DNA of 64,000 bases from Myotis daubentonii (GCF_963259705.1 NC_081842.1:184888349-184952348), one strand, 5' to 3'. Counted from the stretch's first letter, positions 32,536-45,606 are shown. Made by a program: numbers and translations. The notes: a model not told the origin generated them from the sequence alone.

Positions 32536-32934
32536 GAAATAATAAATGTTGACTTAGTAACTTACTTGGTTTTGTTTCTTTTCTTTCTCCTTTTACTGAA
32601 ATGTAAGCTGAATTAATATATGTATAAATTAAGAAGTACCAAAAAGAAAGACATTTATTAAAGTATCTCCTATTTTTCTTTGAATACATACAATTTAATA
32701 GCCTACTAGATATTGACAAAATTCAATATAATGCAGCATTTTTATATGCTAACATATTCATAACTATATTAAAATATCATTGGATAGCCCTCCCAGATCA
32801 ATTACTGTCACATATTCTGAATAGAGACCCACTTGTTTTTTAGGATGTTCATATCACTTTCCTAAATATTTAGGACTTTATTTCCTACAATATTGGATAA
32901 GAAATCAGTAATCATTTTTGTATGTTTTTTAATT

Positions 32935-33080
32935 GATTTTTTTCTTTATTGATTAAGGTATCACATTTGTGTCCTTATCCCCACATTACTCCCCCCACAC
33001 ACACACACTCATGCCCTTCTCCCCCCCCCCCCCCCCGCCCCAGTGTCTGTGTCTATTGGTTAGGCTTATATGTAATCTTT
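32935..33080 (-). repeat. Retroposed fragment related to 18087-18342
   Basis: TTTCTTTATTGATTAAGGTATCACA, a C-rich tract and GTGTCTATTGGTTAGGCTTATA match the same landmarks as the insert at 18087-18342 but are more diverged. Confidence 0.5.
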
Positions 33081-35880
33081 TAATTTAATGGAAATAAATT
33101 TAAATATTTTGTTCTTAGCATGCCTTTTACCCAAATTAATAGGTTATTGTGTAAGTCAGTTTTTCTGTTGGTTGATTTAATGTCACTGTTGTTCTGTAAC
33201 TTGAATTTTATGTCTGAATTGTATGTTTTGATCTGACTTTTCTTCAAGCTATCCTGTTCATGAATAAAGAGAAACCTTCCCATAGCCATACACAGCATTC
33301 TATAATTTAAATCTATATGTTTAAACTCAAAACAATGATATGTTACTATATTGTAGAAATGTTAAATTAATCTTACATTGATCCTAAATATTATTATGTA
33401 TTTGTTCAAAAATGTGCTACTAAAAATTTCCACAATTTTATCCTGGTCATTCCAGGCAGAACATTTTCCTTAGAAGGCACTGATCTTTAAAGTTCTTTTA
33501 TATTGGTAAGCCACAAACTTTATTTGCTGATCTTGGTGCATGATCTTTCAATAGGACCAGATGAACTAAAAGGTCCCTTTGAGTATTTGGGGGGGGGGGG
33601 TGTTTAAAAATTAGAATGATAATAAGTTGGTGTTGTGTGTTTTATAGATACTAGTCATATTTTGAAAAATTGCATTTTAAATCTTTAAGACATGATACAC
33701 AAACCATTTTAAAGAAATTGAAAGCAATCATATATTTTCAACTGATGTTCTTATGTACTGTTCTTTTATATTTCTATATTAATATTTCCTACATGACGTC
33801 TGTGAAGTCCCTCTGAATGCAAAATATATGTATTCCTTCTTTTAACAGTCTTTGTGTAAAGTCATTTGCTTTTCCAGTAGGTACATGGTGTATTTAAAAA
33901 ATTATAGGCAATTTACACCAGCTCAGAGTCATTGTGACTACTCTTAAGCAAATTAGCCAGCATTTGGTCAGTACTGTGTTCGCTCCCCTGTGGTCCTACT
34001 TGGGCTTCACATTAAACAGCCCCTCAGTCGAGTCCAAATGTCCAATTATACCCACTCACCATGTTAGAATGGTGCTGAACTTGCTATTTTGGGGCAGAAT
34101 GTGTATGTGTTGTATTTAAATAAAACACATGTATGTAATTTAAAAATATGACCATAAATAATAAGTGGTTATTGTCTGTCTAGCTATGTGTTTTAAAAGC
34201 ATTATCCATGTGAAATGGTAAAAAATAGACAAACAAAAACTGGAAACTGTAAAATTATCCATACCAAAAAAAATTAATTTGTTTATATTTCCCATGATGG
34301 TGTAATGAAAAAATATTTTTGGGTCTTATTTTCCCTGCTTTTGAGTTCTTGAGCAAATATCTTTTACTGGTCTTGTTTTGTCCTTGGTTTTGGATTATTT
34401 AGCAAATCGCCCATTATGTAATTAACATGAAATTAACCTACGGGTAGGCTATCTAAAACATTTAAAATATCCATTCTTCTTGCTGCTATTACAATTCTAT
34501 TTCTAATAGTTCAAATTTGTTTACATTAATTGTGAATGTTACATGGCCTTCATATACATTTGCCTCATGACAAGAATTTGAAACAAAACTTAGGTAGAAC
34601 TAGGGTCTGCATCAGTGTTTTCAGTTCTAAGATTTTATTCTCTTATCCTTCCTTGAATCATTAATGAAAATGATCTCACCTATACCTTAAAAATTATCAG
34701 CTTATATTTCTGTAGCAGATCATAATTTAACATCTTAAAGTGAACTGGTAGTATTTTTCAAAATATATATTTGCTCAGTACTGAACTTTGGTAAGAAATA
34801 TCTAAACATACACACATATACAGAAAATACTCATATAGGACAGGTCCACAAAGTATTATTTTGATTATCTGTCTAATACCAATTATACGCTTATAGATAA
34901 ACATAGAAAAGTTAAGTCCATGTGTCAAGTGCAAAAAAAAAAAATACTACAGTTAAAATAGACCATTTACCAGTAGTTGTAATTTATTTTTAGAAAATGC
35001 TTTTGATCTGATATCATATTTTTCTCCATATTTTTCTATAAGTATCTACATTTTAACTTTTTATTGGTGAAAACAATTAGCTTTATCTTAATATGGCAAA
35101 TTAAAATGTATTAAATTATTTTCCAAAGACCAGAAATTAAATTTAAGATTTTCTAAATCTTGATTGTGTGCTGAAAATCATAGCATATGTCAAAATATTA
35201 AAACATTTTAAGATTCCAACTAATTTATATTCATAACCTAAATACAAACTTGCCACAACCTAATATCTACACTTGCTTCACTGAACTTTATTTTAAATAA
35301 AATACAGGCTGAATGCTTGCACTCATAGGCCTATCATCAGTTTAAATTAATAGGAATAATAATTACTTTCAACATCATGAAATATTTTAAAAGTTGAAGT
35401 AATATTTGTGAATAGAGAAATAGATGGCCGAGGAAGTAGGAATAAAGGAGAATTGGAAACCTCCTTGTACATGCTTTTTTGTTCATCACCTAAAATGTGG
35501 AAGCAAAAAAAAAAAAAAAAAAGATAGGACAGTCTTTTAGGTGAGAATAGTGAAGCATTTTTTTTTTAAAAAGAAAAAGACTGTGCTTTAACTGTATTTT
35601 ACTTAACATTGAAAAAGAGACCCTGGACTGATCAATTACCTTTATATGATGATGATTATATAATGTCTTTCACAATTAAAAATAATACTACAATACACAC
35701 TATTGCTTATTTAAATACTGAGGAAGGGAATATTGTACTATTCATTATCATCAAATGCTACTCAATTTAATAAATTGATCCCATTTATTCTTCTAATATA
35801 TGAGGTTTTTAAATGTTCAACTTGTATCATCACCATACTATAACTGATTTACAAATTAATTATTTTAGGCCTTTCAAATG
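33081..35880. other. Repeat-poor AT-rich intergenic stretch
   Basis: No SINE, Helitron or hAT is visible. 33930-34130 has a less AT-biased segment (GTGTTCGCTCCCCTGTGGTC and onwards) that ends near an AATAAA at about 34120, but no convincing frame. Otherwise nothing identifiable. Confidence 0.4.
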
Positions 35881-35891
35881 TTAACATTTAT

Positions 35892-36063
35892 TTATATCTG
35901 TTCTAAACTTTGACAAAAGAAGAAATGCATGCTTCTTTTAAAATGGCCTGCATAAGTTCGGTCTGAAGTTCTTGAATTAGCAGAATGGCCATCATCAGAA
36001 TGCTGCTGTATCATTGAGGATAGTCTCTTCTTAATACAAATATCTGAAAGAGAAACTGTGGAA
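35892..36063 (-). other. Possible exon of unknown transcript (weak)
   Basis: On the minus strand TTTCTCTTTCAG (a good splice-acceptor shape, ending about 36044) is followed by an open frame with IKKRLSSMIQQHSDDGHSAN and TSDRTYAGHFKRS, ending at a TAA. The composition is less biased than the neighbouring frames. I do not recognise the protein; it may be chance or an untranslated part of a non-coding RNA. It lies 5.7 kb beyond CDKN2C on the same strand. Confidence 0.2.
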
Positions 36064-36083
36064 CAAGAACTATTTAGGCCCAT

Positions 36084-37500
36084 GTGGCTTTTACAATAGT
36101 TCTAAAATGTAGGAAATGAAGATATTGTTACATTAGCTGTACACAGAATAGCCAAATTATAGAATAGTTAGTCCTAAAGACCAGTAAGTTTTATTTTACT
36201 TTAGGCAATCATGCTTCCAAGGCATAAATTTTAAACTCAGGGCAGACTTCTTTAACCAGCAAGTTGTGCAAACTGTACAGTTAGAAGAAACAGAGGAGTG
36301 GAATTGGACTATATTTTAATTTGGTTGTGATATTTTGGTTGCATTTCTAAACTAAAACTTTAACATTAAAAGATGTCAGTTCTATATATGAACTTTCACT
36401 ATTCACATAACTAATCTAAAAAACTAAGGCATAGAACTAAAAAAAATGGCATAATAGTGCTTTATATGGTCAAGATAAAGTGCCAATTTCCTCTAAATAA
36501 CTACTGTACTGATGAAATGTAAGGAAAAGCAGAAACTTCTGTTTCCAAACCTTTTAATGGATATTTTTGAGCTTTTCACCTATTAATCCCAGAAATAGTC
36601 CTATTATTTTAATGTTAAGAGACAATATCACTATTATACTAATTTGAGTGCGTTTGAGGTCTTGCTAAATTATTTCTTCTTTTATACTATTGATTATATG
36701 TAGGATTTCTTTTTAGTATTCAAAAATAAATGATGGGTAGTTTGGATAAGGTTTTTAAACTTCCTCCCAAAAAGAGCTGATATTTTTAGCTGACTAGCTT
36801 TTTAGGATGGGGGTAGTGAGAGAAGAGAAAAAGGCTGTATATAGAATTATTGAATAGGCCTGCATACTGACCAATGAGGATGGGGGCGGGGAGAAAGAGA
36901 GGTGAGGTGGAATAGCTGAAGTGTAATAATATCTGTATTTTTTTTTTTAAAAAAATGTACAAATTCTCCTCCCGCCTCATCCCCTCCCCTTCCTCGTATG
37001 TGCTGGTACCTCTGGATGGTTCAGAAGCCATTTTAGAACTCAGGAAACAAAATGTGAGTTACACTTGTGCTTTTGCAGGTGCTGTGGGTAGCAAGGATAA
37101 CCTTTGCTCGCTTGCCTGGTGTGTTACCATGCTGTTGTTATTTGATGTCTTTGAGGATTAAAGAAGGCACAGAAAATTCCAAACCTACATCCTAACACCT
37201 GAAGCTCGCACAATATTCCTGTAGCAGATGGTAAAACATTTCATTGGCACCTTAATTTACAAAGTCAATACCCAGATTCGGGAAAGTTTATTCTTTTGTG
37301 GCATCTTTTGAAGATCCATATTCCATTTTCGGATCTATTCTGGGTTGAAAAACCGACTCCTTCTAGGTATTTTGCGCACCCCAGCTCCACACAAAGTCCC
37401 TGCAGGCCTGCAGTTCTCGGTGTTTCACTCTGAACGTGCATTTTCAATCCAGGACGTTTAGTAATTTAGGTGGGCGATGGTAACAGCAACACCATAACGA
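36084..37500. other. No gene recognised
   Basis: Repeat-poor. GC content rises after about 36,960 as the CpG island at 37.5 kb approaches. Confidence 0.35.
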
Positions 37501-37519
37501 ATCTTCATGAATAGTCTAT

Positions 37520-38400
37520 GGCTGAGAAGCCTGAGAGGTATTTGCCGCCACGCATTTGGACGCGAGGCTCGGAGCCCGGCTGTCCTCAGCTGTCAGGGGT
37601 GGGGGGAGGAGGGAGAGGAGGGAAGGCAGTGCTGGCATTGGCACTGGCCAAGGAGTTGCTCCAGAGTTCGGCAGCCAGCTCACCTCTGCAGAGAGCTGGG
37701 CGCTCACCGGCCCGCTAGCCCCTGCGCCCGTGTCGCCCTCCGGCCCCAGTCCTCAGGCGCAGGTTGCCGGCACTATCCCGTGGGATGGCTGCCGCCTCCT
37801 GGGGGACAGTCGCCGGAGGGCTCAGGCCGGGGGACCTGGCCGCCCCGGTGGCCTGCAGCGCCCGGGAGGAGCCGGGCACCCGCTCCTCCTCCCCGCCCCC
37901 AACTCCCGCCTCCTGCCCGCCGCGCAGCGCGCCGCTCGCCCCAGCTGGCTGGAGCGGCCGCACACTCACTCACTCCGAGGGCGCCTCCAAGGTTACCCGG
38001 GTTGGGGGCTGGGGAGGCTCCCGCCACTGCCTCCTCCGCCGCGCTCCTCTCGCTGCGGCCCTCCCGCGCTCCTCGGCGACTGTGTTCCAAACCCCAAGGC
38101 AGAGTAGGCTCCAAAGTCCGGGCGGGGAAGTGGAGCGGCGAGGCAGACAGGCGTCAGGGCGGGGGGCGGCCTTAGTTGGTCTGAGTGCCCGGAGAGCAGG
38201 GTCAGGCGAGGTCGCGGCCAGAGGGGGCTGTGGCTCCGGCTGGCGACCTGGGCCCCGCAGGCTGGTCCGCGGGTGGCGACCAGGGGCCGCGGGGCTGCGG
38301 GTTGCGGGCTGCAGGCAGCGCGGTGGCGCCCGAGGCGCCCTGGGCGCGCTGGAGGGCAGAGACAAGCGGGCGGACAAACCTGCCGAGGAAACCAACTAAA
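37520..38400. promoter_or_regulatory. CpG island without a recognised gene
   Basis: Very GC-rich with dense CG dinucleotides (CCCGCCGCGCAGCGCGCCGC, GGCGCCCGAGGCGCCCTGGG). Long frames on both strands arise from base composition and have no recognisable domains. It could be an alternative or non-coding promoter or a developmental enhancer. It lies 3.3 kb past the CDKN2C stop codon. Confidence 0.75.
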
Positions 38401-38739
38401 TAAAAAGAGACTGTTATTTAAGGCGCGGAAATTTGAAATATTTGGACAGGAAGAGAAAAGAAAAGAAACCTTAGCGAGGGAGGGAAAAGAAGAAAAAAAA
38501 AAACGCGAGCTAACGGTTTTGAAACTCCCCCACCCCCACCCACCCCGGGCTTTTCTGCGCGCCCTGAGGGAGCTCTGGGCTCCAGCTTCCTCACTAGAGA
38601 GCCCGGAGCTGCAGTGGGAGGCTGGACAGTTTCGAAGGGACAGAAAGGATGTCTTCGCAGCCCCTCAAAGGGGGCTTGGGTTGGCTATGGGCAGAATATT
38701 TGTCTGCTGCCTCGCTCTAGGTCCCTGCGTGGACCTGTT

Positions 38740-38740
<1 letters not shown>

Positions 38741-38770
<30 letters not shown>
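38741..38770. repeat. (GT)n microsatellite
   Basis: GTGT run at the edge of the CpG-rich region. Confidence 0.95.
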
Positions 38771-38899
38771 TCGAACTGCAGTGTAAAATCAAAAGTCTCT
38801 AGAGACCAAGAGAGGGACTCTTCCACCCCCCCACCCACCCCGTCCGCCGCCCCCGTAGGCATTTGATGAAGGTCATTTAGGGCTCAGGGCAGTCAGGAA

Positions 38900-41700
38900 A
38901 GCTGTAAATATCACCCTTCTCTCTCCAGCGCTGTGATCTTGCAGCGCTTCTGGGCTATTGGCTTCTACTCCAGGCAAAAGCACCTTTTTGGGAACTGAGA
39001 TTTCGAAACCAGTCCGGAGCCACAGATCCCACGATAAGGGGAATTTATACTATTACCAATTGAATTGCTTGTCGGGACCGAATTCTTTTATCCATCACCC
39101 AGCATTTAGTGTGTGTGTGTACGAGCTCATCTCACACCGTTAAGAGATGCGAAATGTTCACCAGAAAAGTATTGGTTCACTACTGAAATATGTTAAAATG
39201 CAGTTTGGCTTACTGTCTCAGGAAACAGAACGTGGAATGAGGTACAGTTAGTGCCCCCTTCCTCGAGGTGTAAGTCCGGATTCAGCTTATACTGGGCAAA
39301 GGCTGAGCCTGAGTTTCCCCGATAACTTGGGTACGGACACAGTGGAGAACTGAATTTAAGAGGGCAGAGCTGTTTAGCACCCTCCATCCTTTCTATAGCG
39401 TCCTCTCCGGGGGCTCTGACCCCTCCATTAATTAGCACTTGCCTCTTCATTCTGCGTCCGAATAAGTTCAGACCCTTCCCCACCTCAGCTCATTGCAAAG
39501 TTTAGACTCTATTAAACTCAGCAACACCCTTCTTTCAACCTATACGTGTCGGCATATTCAGGAGTCTTACCGAATATTATTGAGGTTTGTGAGAGAATGA
39601 ATAATGGTTTTTCATATTTCCTAGAGGGGACCACATAACTCATTTCTAAAATACTTAGATTAGCAAAGCTATTTCCTGCCAGAGAAATGTGGCGATATTT
39701 AATGACTAGCAAATTTTAGGCTGAAAAGAGATGAGCTCCTTGTCCCCTATGCGTTCCCACCACCTATGGACAAAGCCACTGCAGAGGTACCTCCTTCTCT
39801 TTAGCTTTCTGAGTCCTATAACTTTATATTTGGTCTCCAACGAGCAATTTTAATACTGAGACTTGGTGGAAACGTAAGAGGCCATTAAACTTGACTTTAA
39901 ACTCAGAAACTTCCATCTTTGCAGTTAAAACTTCTAAGAAGGGTTGTTTTTATGTTTTTAGTAATCTTATGTTTAGAAAAATAGTCATCTTACTTAAGCA
40001 ATGTTTTGTACATTGATCCTAGTTTTAAAATCCAAATACAACACTTTTTCCTTCAAAATCATCGCAACTTCTACTTTTTCTAAATTTTCAAATGTGTTTT
40101 AAATTTAATTTCATGTTGCTGTCAAAAATAAAATTGTTCAGTAACTTGTGGTTGGAGGTGGCAGAAGTTGAAATCCTGTTGCACTTAACTTAGGGAAGGT
40201 GAACGTTAGTGCCAAATTAAAAGGATTAAATCTCTTATCTATACTCTTTTTATATTATCATGAAAAACACATTATTGAAAAACCACTTGCCTTGCAATCA
40301 TTCCAATCCTTGTTAGGGCAGGCATCAGAACCATATCCTTCAATAAACCTTGAAGTATTTTGTTCTTTTTGGAGCGAGGGCAGAGAGCTTGTGAAGCAGA
40401 AGGAGGAAACTTTCACATAAAACATCTTTGTTCATATGGGAGAATATGAATAAAGTATTTATAAATTTATAAGTGGTAACTGCATTGAAATATTCTGGTT
40501 ACAATCTTTAATTGAAACAACAGTCAGATGCTGGAAAATTCTCTCAGAAATATGATTATTTTTATGTCATTCAAAAATTATTTTTAGCTTAACATATTCT
40601 TAAAAATATTTCCTATGCCTTTACTAATAAGCTTTGTGGGAATCAAGTACTATATGTAGGAGTGACCTATGTACTTTTTGTAAATGTTTACATATTTATT
40701 ATACTTCAGCCCCTAAAATACTTATGACTCTCATGTAATTTATATTTTTTTCTTGCTGGACATTTAACCCCCTAAAAATTTGTTTGTATTATTTTTAATA
40801 CATAGACATTTTATAATTTTACATTTCTGTCATTTGGGGAGAAAAAGCCAGTGTTGCACTTAGTATACTTATGGTATTATTTTGAGGAAATTTGTTAACG
40901 AATTATTTTATTTGTGATTTTTTAAAAAATCAACTAATGGGAGGCACTTTTAAGGTGGTACTTTCTTTTAAAAGTGGCTTTTAGAGCCAACATATAATTG
41001 TTTTTAGATTGCTATTCTGAAACCTGTTTTTCCAACTATTCAATTAAGTTTGAGAAAAAGGGAAGATTAAACAGTAGGATTAATTCACACTGAAATAATG
41101 TCAGGTTTGATGTTCAAAAAAGTTGTCCTTATCCTACTTTAAAGCAGAAATACAAGGCACCAAGTAAACTCTTTTGGGAGAGACATCAGGAAAGGAAGAA
41201 AAAAATAATTGAATCCTCAAGAGAATATGCCTAGTTTTCCAGTTGGTCTATGTTTTCTAAGGTCAAGATATAAAACATGATCTCCTAGGAGGTGGCAAAT
41301 TATATGGGGGTTATTGTAGTAGAGGAGTGGAAGTCACAGAGAAACATTGTCCTGTTTTGGAAAAGTGTTTTAATTAGGCAAAAGAAGCATCAGGACAAAT
41401 CATTTTTAAAATAAAGTCATCAAGTTGGGTATTGAGACTAGCAAAGGGAGAAATAAGCCAAGAAAAAGTAAAGGGAAGATAAAATAATAATAAGAAAGCC
41501 AAAGCTATTTGCAATTATATGTTAGAACTCACGGTTCTGTAGGTGAAAAAGATATTCATAAACCTGTAGTAAGATTTCCATTTAGCAGTTTCAGAAGATT
41601 TAACAAGCTGCTTAAGATATGACAAAACTGAGTTTTAACAAATGATATTAAAATCGGACAGCCAACCATTTAACTGACAGAATAGCAGGCGGTGTGGGAG
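38900..41700. other. Repeat-poor region; likely holds the CDKN2C 3' untranslated region
   Basis: No recent repeats are seen. The CDKN2C 3' untranslated region should run leftward from 41714. Minus-strand AATAAA candidates exist (for example complement TTTATT at 40695-40700), but the true cleavage site cannot be picked from sequence alone. Confidence 0.4.
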
Positions 41701-41714
41701 AGCCCTCCCCACAT

Positions 41715-42092
41715 TCAGTGTAGATTTTCAGCTCCCTCCGCCTGGGTTCCCTCCATCAGGCTAACGACCTCGTTCCTCCGGTAGAGCCTGGCCAAGTCGC
41801 AGGCGGTATCCCCGTTGTGGTTCCGATGCCCCACGTTGCTGGTGGTGTGCTTCACAAGGAACTCCACCACCGGGAGGTGGCCTTCTTTGGCAGCCAAGTG
41901 CAAGGGCAGGTTCCCTTCATTATCCTCGATGTTAACGTCAGCTTGAAACTCCAGCAAAGTCTGTAAAGTGTCCAGGAAACCCGCTCTGGCTGCATCATGA
42001 ATGACAGCGAAACCAGTTCCGTCTTTCAAATTGGGATCAGCACCTCTAAGCAGTAGTCTCCTGGCAATCTCGGGATTTCCAAGTTTCATAAC
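41715..42092 (-). CDS. CDKN2C: CDKN2C (p18-INK4c), last coding exon
   Basis: This exon gives residues 44-168 and the TGA stop (41715-41717) of the cyclin-dependent kinase inhibitor p18-INK4c, which binds CDK4 and CDK6 and blocks their activation by D cyclins, holding cells in G1. The acceptor is CTTCTTTTCCAG directly before GTTATG (phase 0). It holds ankyrin repeats 2-5: the INK4 landmarks TGFAVIHDAARAGFLDTLQT, DVNIEDNEGNLPLHLAAKEG and HRNHNGDTACDLARLY are clear. Length (168 with exon one) equals the known mammalian length. Compared with the human protein as I remember it, the differences include Gly at 68, Pro at 117 (HLPVVE), Asn at 136, Arg at 148 (LYRRNE) and a diverged last dozen residues. 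The frame is intact and there is no sign of pseudogenisation. Introns show it is the true gene, not a retrocopy. Confidence 0.97.
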   Translation of the reverse strand, partial: VMKLGNPEIARRLLLRGADPNLKDGTGFAVIHDAARAGFLDTLQTLLEFQADVNIEDNEGNLPLHLAAKEGHLPVVEFLVKHTTSNVGHRNHNGDTACDLARLYRRNEVVSLMEGTQAEGAENLH

Positions 42093-45000
42093 CTGGAAAA
42101 GAAGAGAGTAGAGTGCTTCTACTACAAGAATATTTTAAAATATCCACCTCTCCTATTTATGTAATTATGTTTAGTGAAGAAGTACTTGGGGAAGACCCAC
42201 GTGATGGAGTTTTAAGGACTCAGTTGCAAGAAGGAAAGTACTAGTAGGTATAACTAGAAGAAAACTTATAAAAATTGAGCGTATATGATGGAATATCTTA
42301 AATGGGCCCCAAAGTAGGATAAATTGATCAGTAAAATAGAACTAGTTCAAATTGTATAAAATTCGCTCACAACTCAGTTCTCTATCTCCCATAAAGGGGT
42401 GTGTAACTTCGTGAATTTATTAAGAGAAAAGAAATGGAAATTGAGATTTAAATAAGAGTCTTCTGTGCTTGTTCATACTCACAAAATATACCTCGAGTAT
42501 TTATTCTGGAAAAATCAAAGCTGGGCCACATTTATTTTCTAAATAGCCACTGAAAAGAAATAAGGGGAGTGAGTTTCTTTAAATCCCCAAAGAAGTGTTT
42601 CTACACATCAGTCTCCATCACCTACTGTAAAAATGATCTATTAAAAATTCAGATCTGACATTTTCTTAAATGATTAATTTTCACAAGGTCTCCCCCAATA
42701 GCTATAGTGCCAAATTCCCAAGTTGTTTTTTTTTAAATTTATTTGCAAATTATTACATATTGGCTATGAGGTATGAGGTGTATTTAGCACTTATAATTCT
42801 TCACTTGAAATTTTTAAATATTACTGATTATTAGGTGTTAAGTAAATAATAGCGTTCTCCATGTTTATGATATTGACTTACCTAAAACTAAAGTCAAGAC
42901 ATGCCATGTATCAGATAGGAGATGATTATATGGCAACTGCTCTTGAAAAGAATGGAACAGTCTAATCCTTCTATATTACTTACTGTTTTTAAAGTTCTAA
43001 TTGGCCTTATGATTTTAAAGTGAGCAAAAGAAAATAAGATATTTAATATGTACTTTGGGACACAGACAGCGTCTGTGGTTGAGCCCATTTAGTAATCAGC
43101 TGGTGATCCCACCTTATTTCCTTTTGCAGTTATTGTCAGGAATTTAGGAATAGCTATTTGTAAACTGCCAACACTTGAAAAGCCAGAATGTAGTATTAAA
43201 ATTTGCTGTCAATATTCAAATAATTCACATGATAAAGACTTATCTACTTTTGTTTGAATATTCATATTTCACTCTAATAAGAGATGTCTATTAGGCTCTC
43301 ATAAAATATCTCGTGGAGCAGCACGCAGTTATTTGTACTATATATAATTTAGTTGTGAAAAAATATAGTCTCATTAACATGCCAAAAATTTCAGCATTTT
43401 AACTTATTTCATTTATATTTAGGTATACTCATAATAATATAAATTTATAATACATAGATTGCATAATAGACACTCAAATATTTGTGAAATTAAATATAAC
43501 CCATTGGAAGATACATACAAAGTTTATCCCTTTAGAATGTTTGTTTTTTAAAAATAATCAAAAATTAAGTAATATTAGAATAAATAATATTTTATAAATG
43601 CAAACTATATAGATGTCCAAGATAGTAAGCCTCCCTGTCGATAAAACCTTCCTGGCTTATAGCCCTGCCTTTGGGGCAGTGGTAAGAATGATACATAATT
43701 TGTTTTTCAAGAACTTCAATGAAGTATACTTTTTGGTTATTAAAAATCGACACAATCTAATTTTTTGCCACAACTGCCTCTAAAGATTTAGTCACATTTA
43801 AGAACCTGGACTAGGAAAAATAAGAAACAGACAACTTGGATCTCTGTTAAGGAAATGTATGATTAAGGCCTTTGATATTATACTGATTGAAAAGCTTACA
43901 GTAGCAAAGGAAAAAAAAACTTTTACAATTGAGTTAAGTAAATATAAATGTAGAAGGAAATTTACCATCTTTCATAGTAAATAACAGTAATATTGGAAAT
44001 TGTTTTAAAGGAAAGTTCTTTCTTGAATTATGACACAACTTCAGAGTCCTGATTATACATACTGAAAATAAGCCTTGAGACTCCTGTTTGTGTGTATTTC
44101 ATCATATGTACAAGGACTAATTCACAATAAGTGGGTGTTAGTATCTTGATAAATGTGTTTAATGTAAACAAGGTTGCAGATTTTATTTAAAATGTTTGTC
44201 AAAACTTGTTTTCAGTATTAATTTCCCAGTCTTCCTGTTCGTCAAAAGTCCTGCAAGGTTTTATTCTTAACATGGGTTAAGAGTCTCATTGTGAGATTTA
44301 TAAAATCTTTCAGTTTTCAATAGGAAACTTTTAAATATATTAAACTTGTGGCATTGCTATCACCACACCTGTTAAAACTACTAAGTAGAAAAAGAAAAAA
44401 ATCCTTTCCCCACTTAATCTATCTGAAATAAAAAGATAAATTATTTAATATATATGCATAAGCTTCCATAATAGTGAAAATTTTGCAAGGTCAGTGTATT
44501 CTGATTAAAAATGTAAGACTGTATAGGCATTATCAGTTAATAGTATATATCCTTCCACTTAAATTTTCTAATTCTTGTAATTAAAATAAATAACCTTAAA
44601 AACCCTCTCTCCAATTTTCAATGTTTCGAGTGTAGCATTTCCGAATAAGACTAGCTCACAAGAATATCATTAGAACTCTGATAAAGCAACTATTTGAGAC
44701 CAATTTTCCATTTTTCTGTTTTAAGCCTTTTAACTAAGTTACAGGATAATGTCCAGAGGAGGAAAAAAATTATCAGGTACAATACTTGGCAGCTGGACTT
44801 GTTTCATTTGTTGCTTGTAAATCTAATAACTAAAAATTAGAACATACCACGGCATGACCGCAGAGACAAAAACACAAGCTGAGCTCTGATTAGAAAATTC
44901 AATTTTTTATTCCTCCTCAATCCTGAATGGGTGGATGGTATTACATTAACTGTGAAATGTACATCCTGTCCCCGTGCCCAGTCCACCCATTCCAAATGAG

Positions 45001-45477
45001 GAAAGGCTGTTTGTTAAAACGTGAAGCATTTGAAGAAAAACATCCCTGCCAGTAGTCAAGAAAATTAACGTTAAAGTCAATTATAGGAGCAAAGTATGAA
45101 AACCACTAATAGCAGCGTATTTACTTCAAATAATAATCATAATAATGTGTTTACAGAGCTGTCTATCCCCCCTTCCCCCCCCAACTCGGCGCTGCTACGA
45201 TGGCTTTCAAATACCCACCATCATAAAAACATTCCGAAAATTAAGACCAAACCTGGAATCTACTTGATATCATGGATGTTACTGGATTTGACGAGTTTGT
45301 TCAAAGTACGTCATTTTGGGGAGTTGGATCCACTTAAAGATATAAAATATGGCAACCGACTAGGTTTAAAAACAGTGAAATTCTGTACCCCTCAAAGCTT
45401 AAAAGCTGCTATTCTAGAAACCCGGGTCACGTAGGCAACGCTGTTGACCTGTTTTCCCCACCTCTCTGGATACCAAC
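42093..45477 (-). other. CDKN2C: CDKN2C intron between the coding exons
   Basis: Bounded by GT (complement of AC at 45476-45477) and AG (complement of CT at 42093-42094). 3,385 bp, AT-rich, with no SINE, Helitron or hAT recognised. A 112-codon plus-strand frame at 45096-45434 has no known domain and is left out. Confidence 0.9.
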
Positions 45478-45606
45478 CTGCAGCGCAGTCCTTCCAAATC
45501 CATTTTGTGCATTGACGTTTACATTATTTTGCAACAAACTAGTAAGTTGCTCTAGGTCCCCCCTGGCAGCTGCGGACGCCAACTCGTTCCCCCAAGGTTC
45601 GGCCAT
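45478..45606 (-). CDS. CDKN2C: CDKN2C (p18-INK4c), first coding exon
   Basis: Minus-strand ATG at 45606-45604 opens 43 codons: MAEPWGNELASAAARGDLEQ, followed by the rest of ankyrin repeat 1 and ending GFGRTALQ at a CAG|GTTGGT donor. The sequence appears identical to the human N-terminus as I remember it. The donor phase (0) matches the acceptor at 42092. The start is the family's usual one, and the preceding bases (AAGAATGG) give a purine at -3. A CpG island lies just upstream, from about 45950, on the promoter side. Confidence 0.97.

Noticed and set aside
32935..33080. C-rich tract considered as a promoter element
   Set aside because: It belongs to a retroposed fragment shared with 18087-18342.
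37507..38866. Several 140-220 codon frames in the orphan CpG island
   Set aside because: Same reason: many frames on both strands, no recognisable domain, no splice context.
45096..45434. 112-codon plus-strand frame in the CDKN2C intron
   Set aside because: No domain, antisense to an intron, Asn/His-rich low complexity at the start; probably chance.
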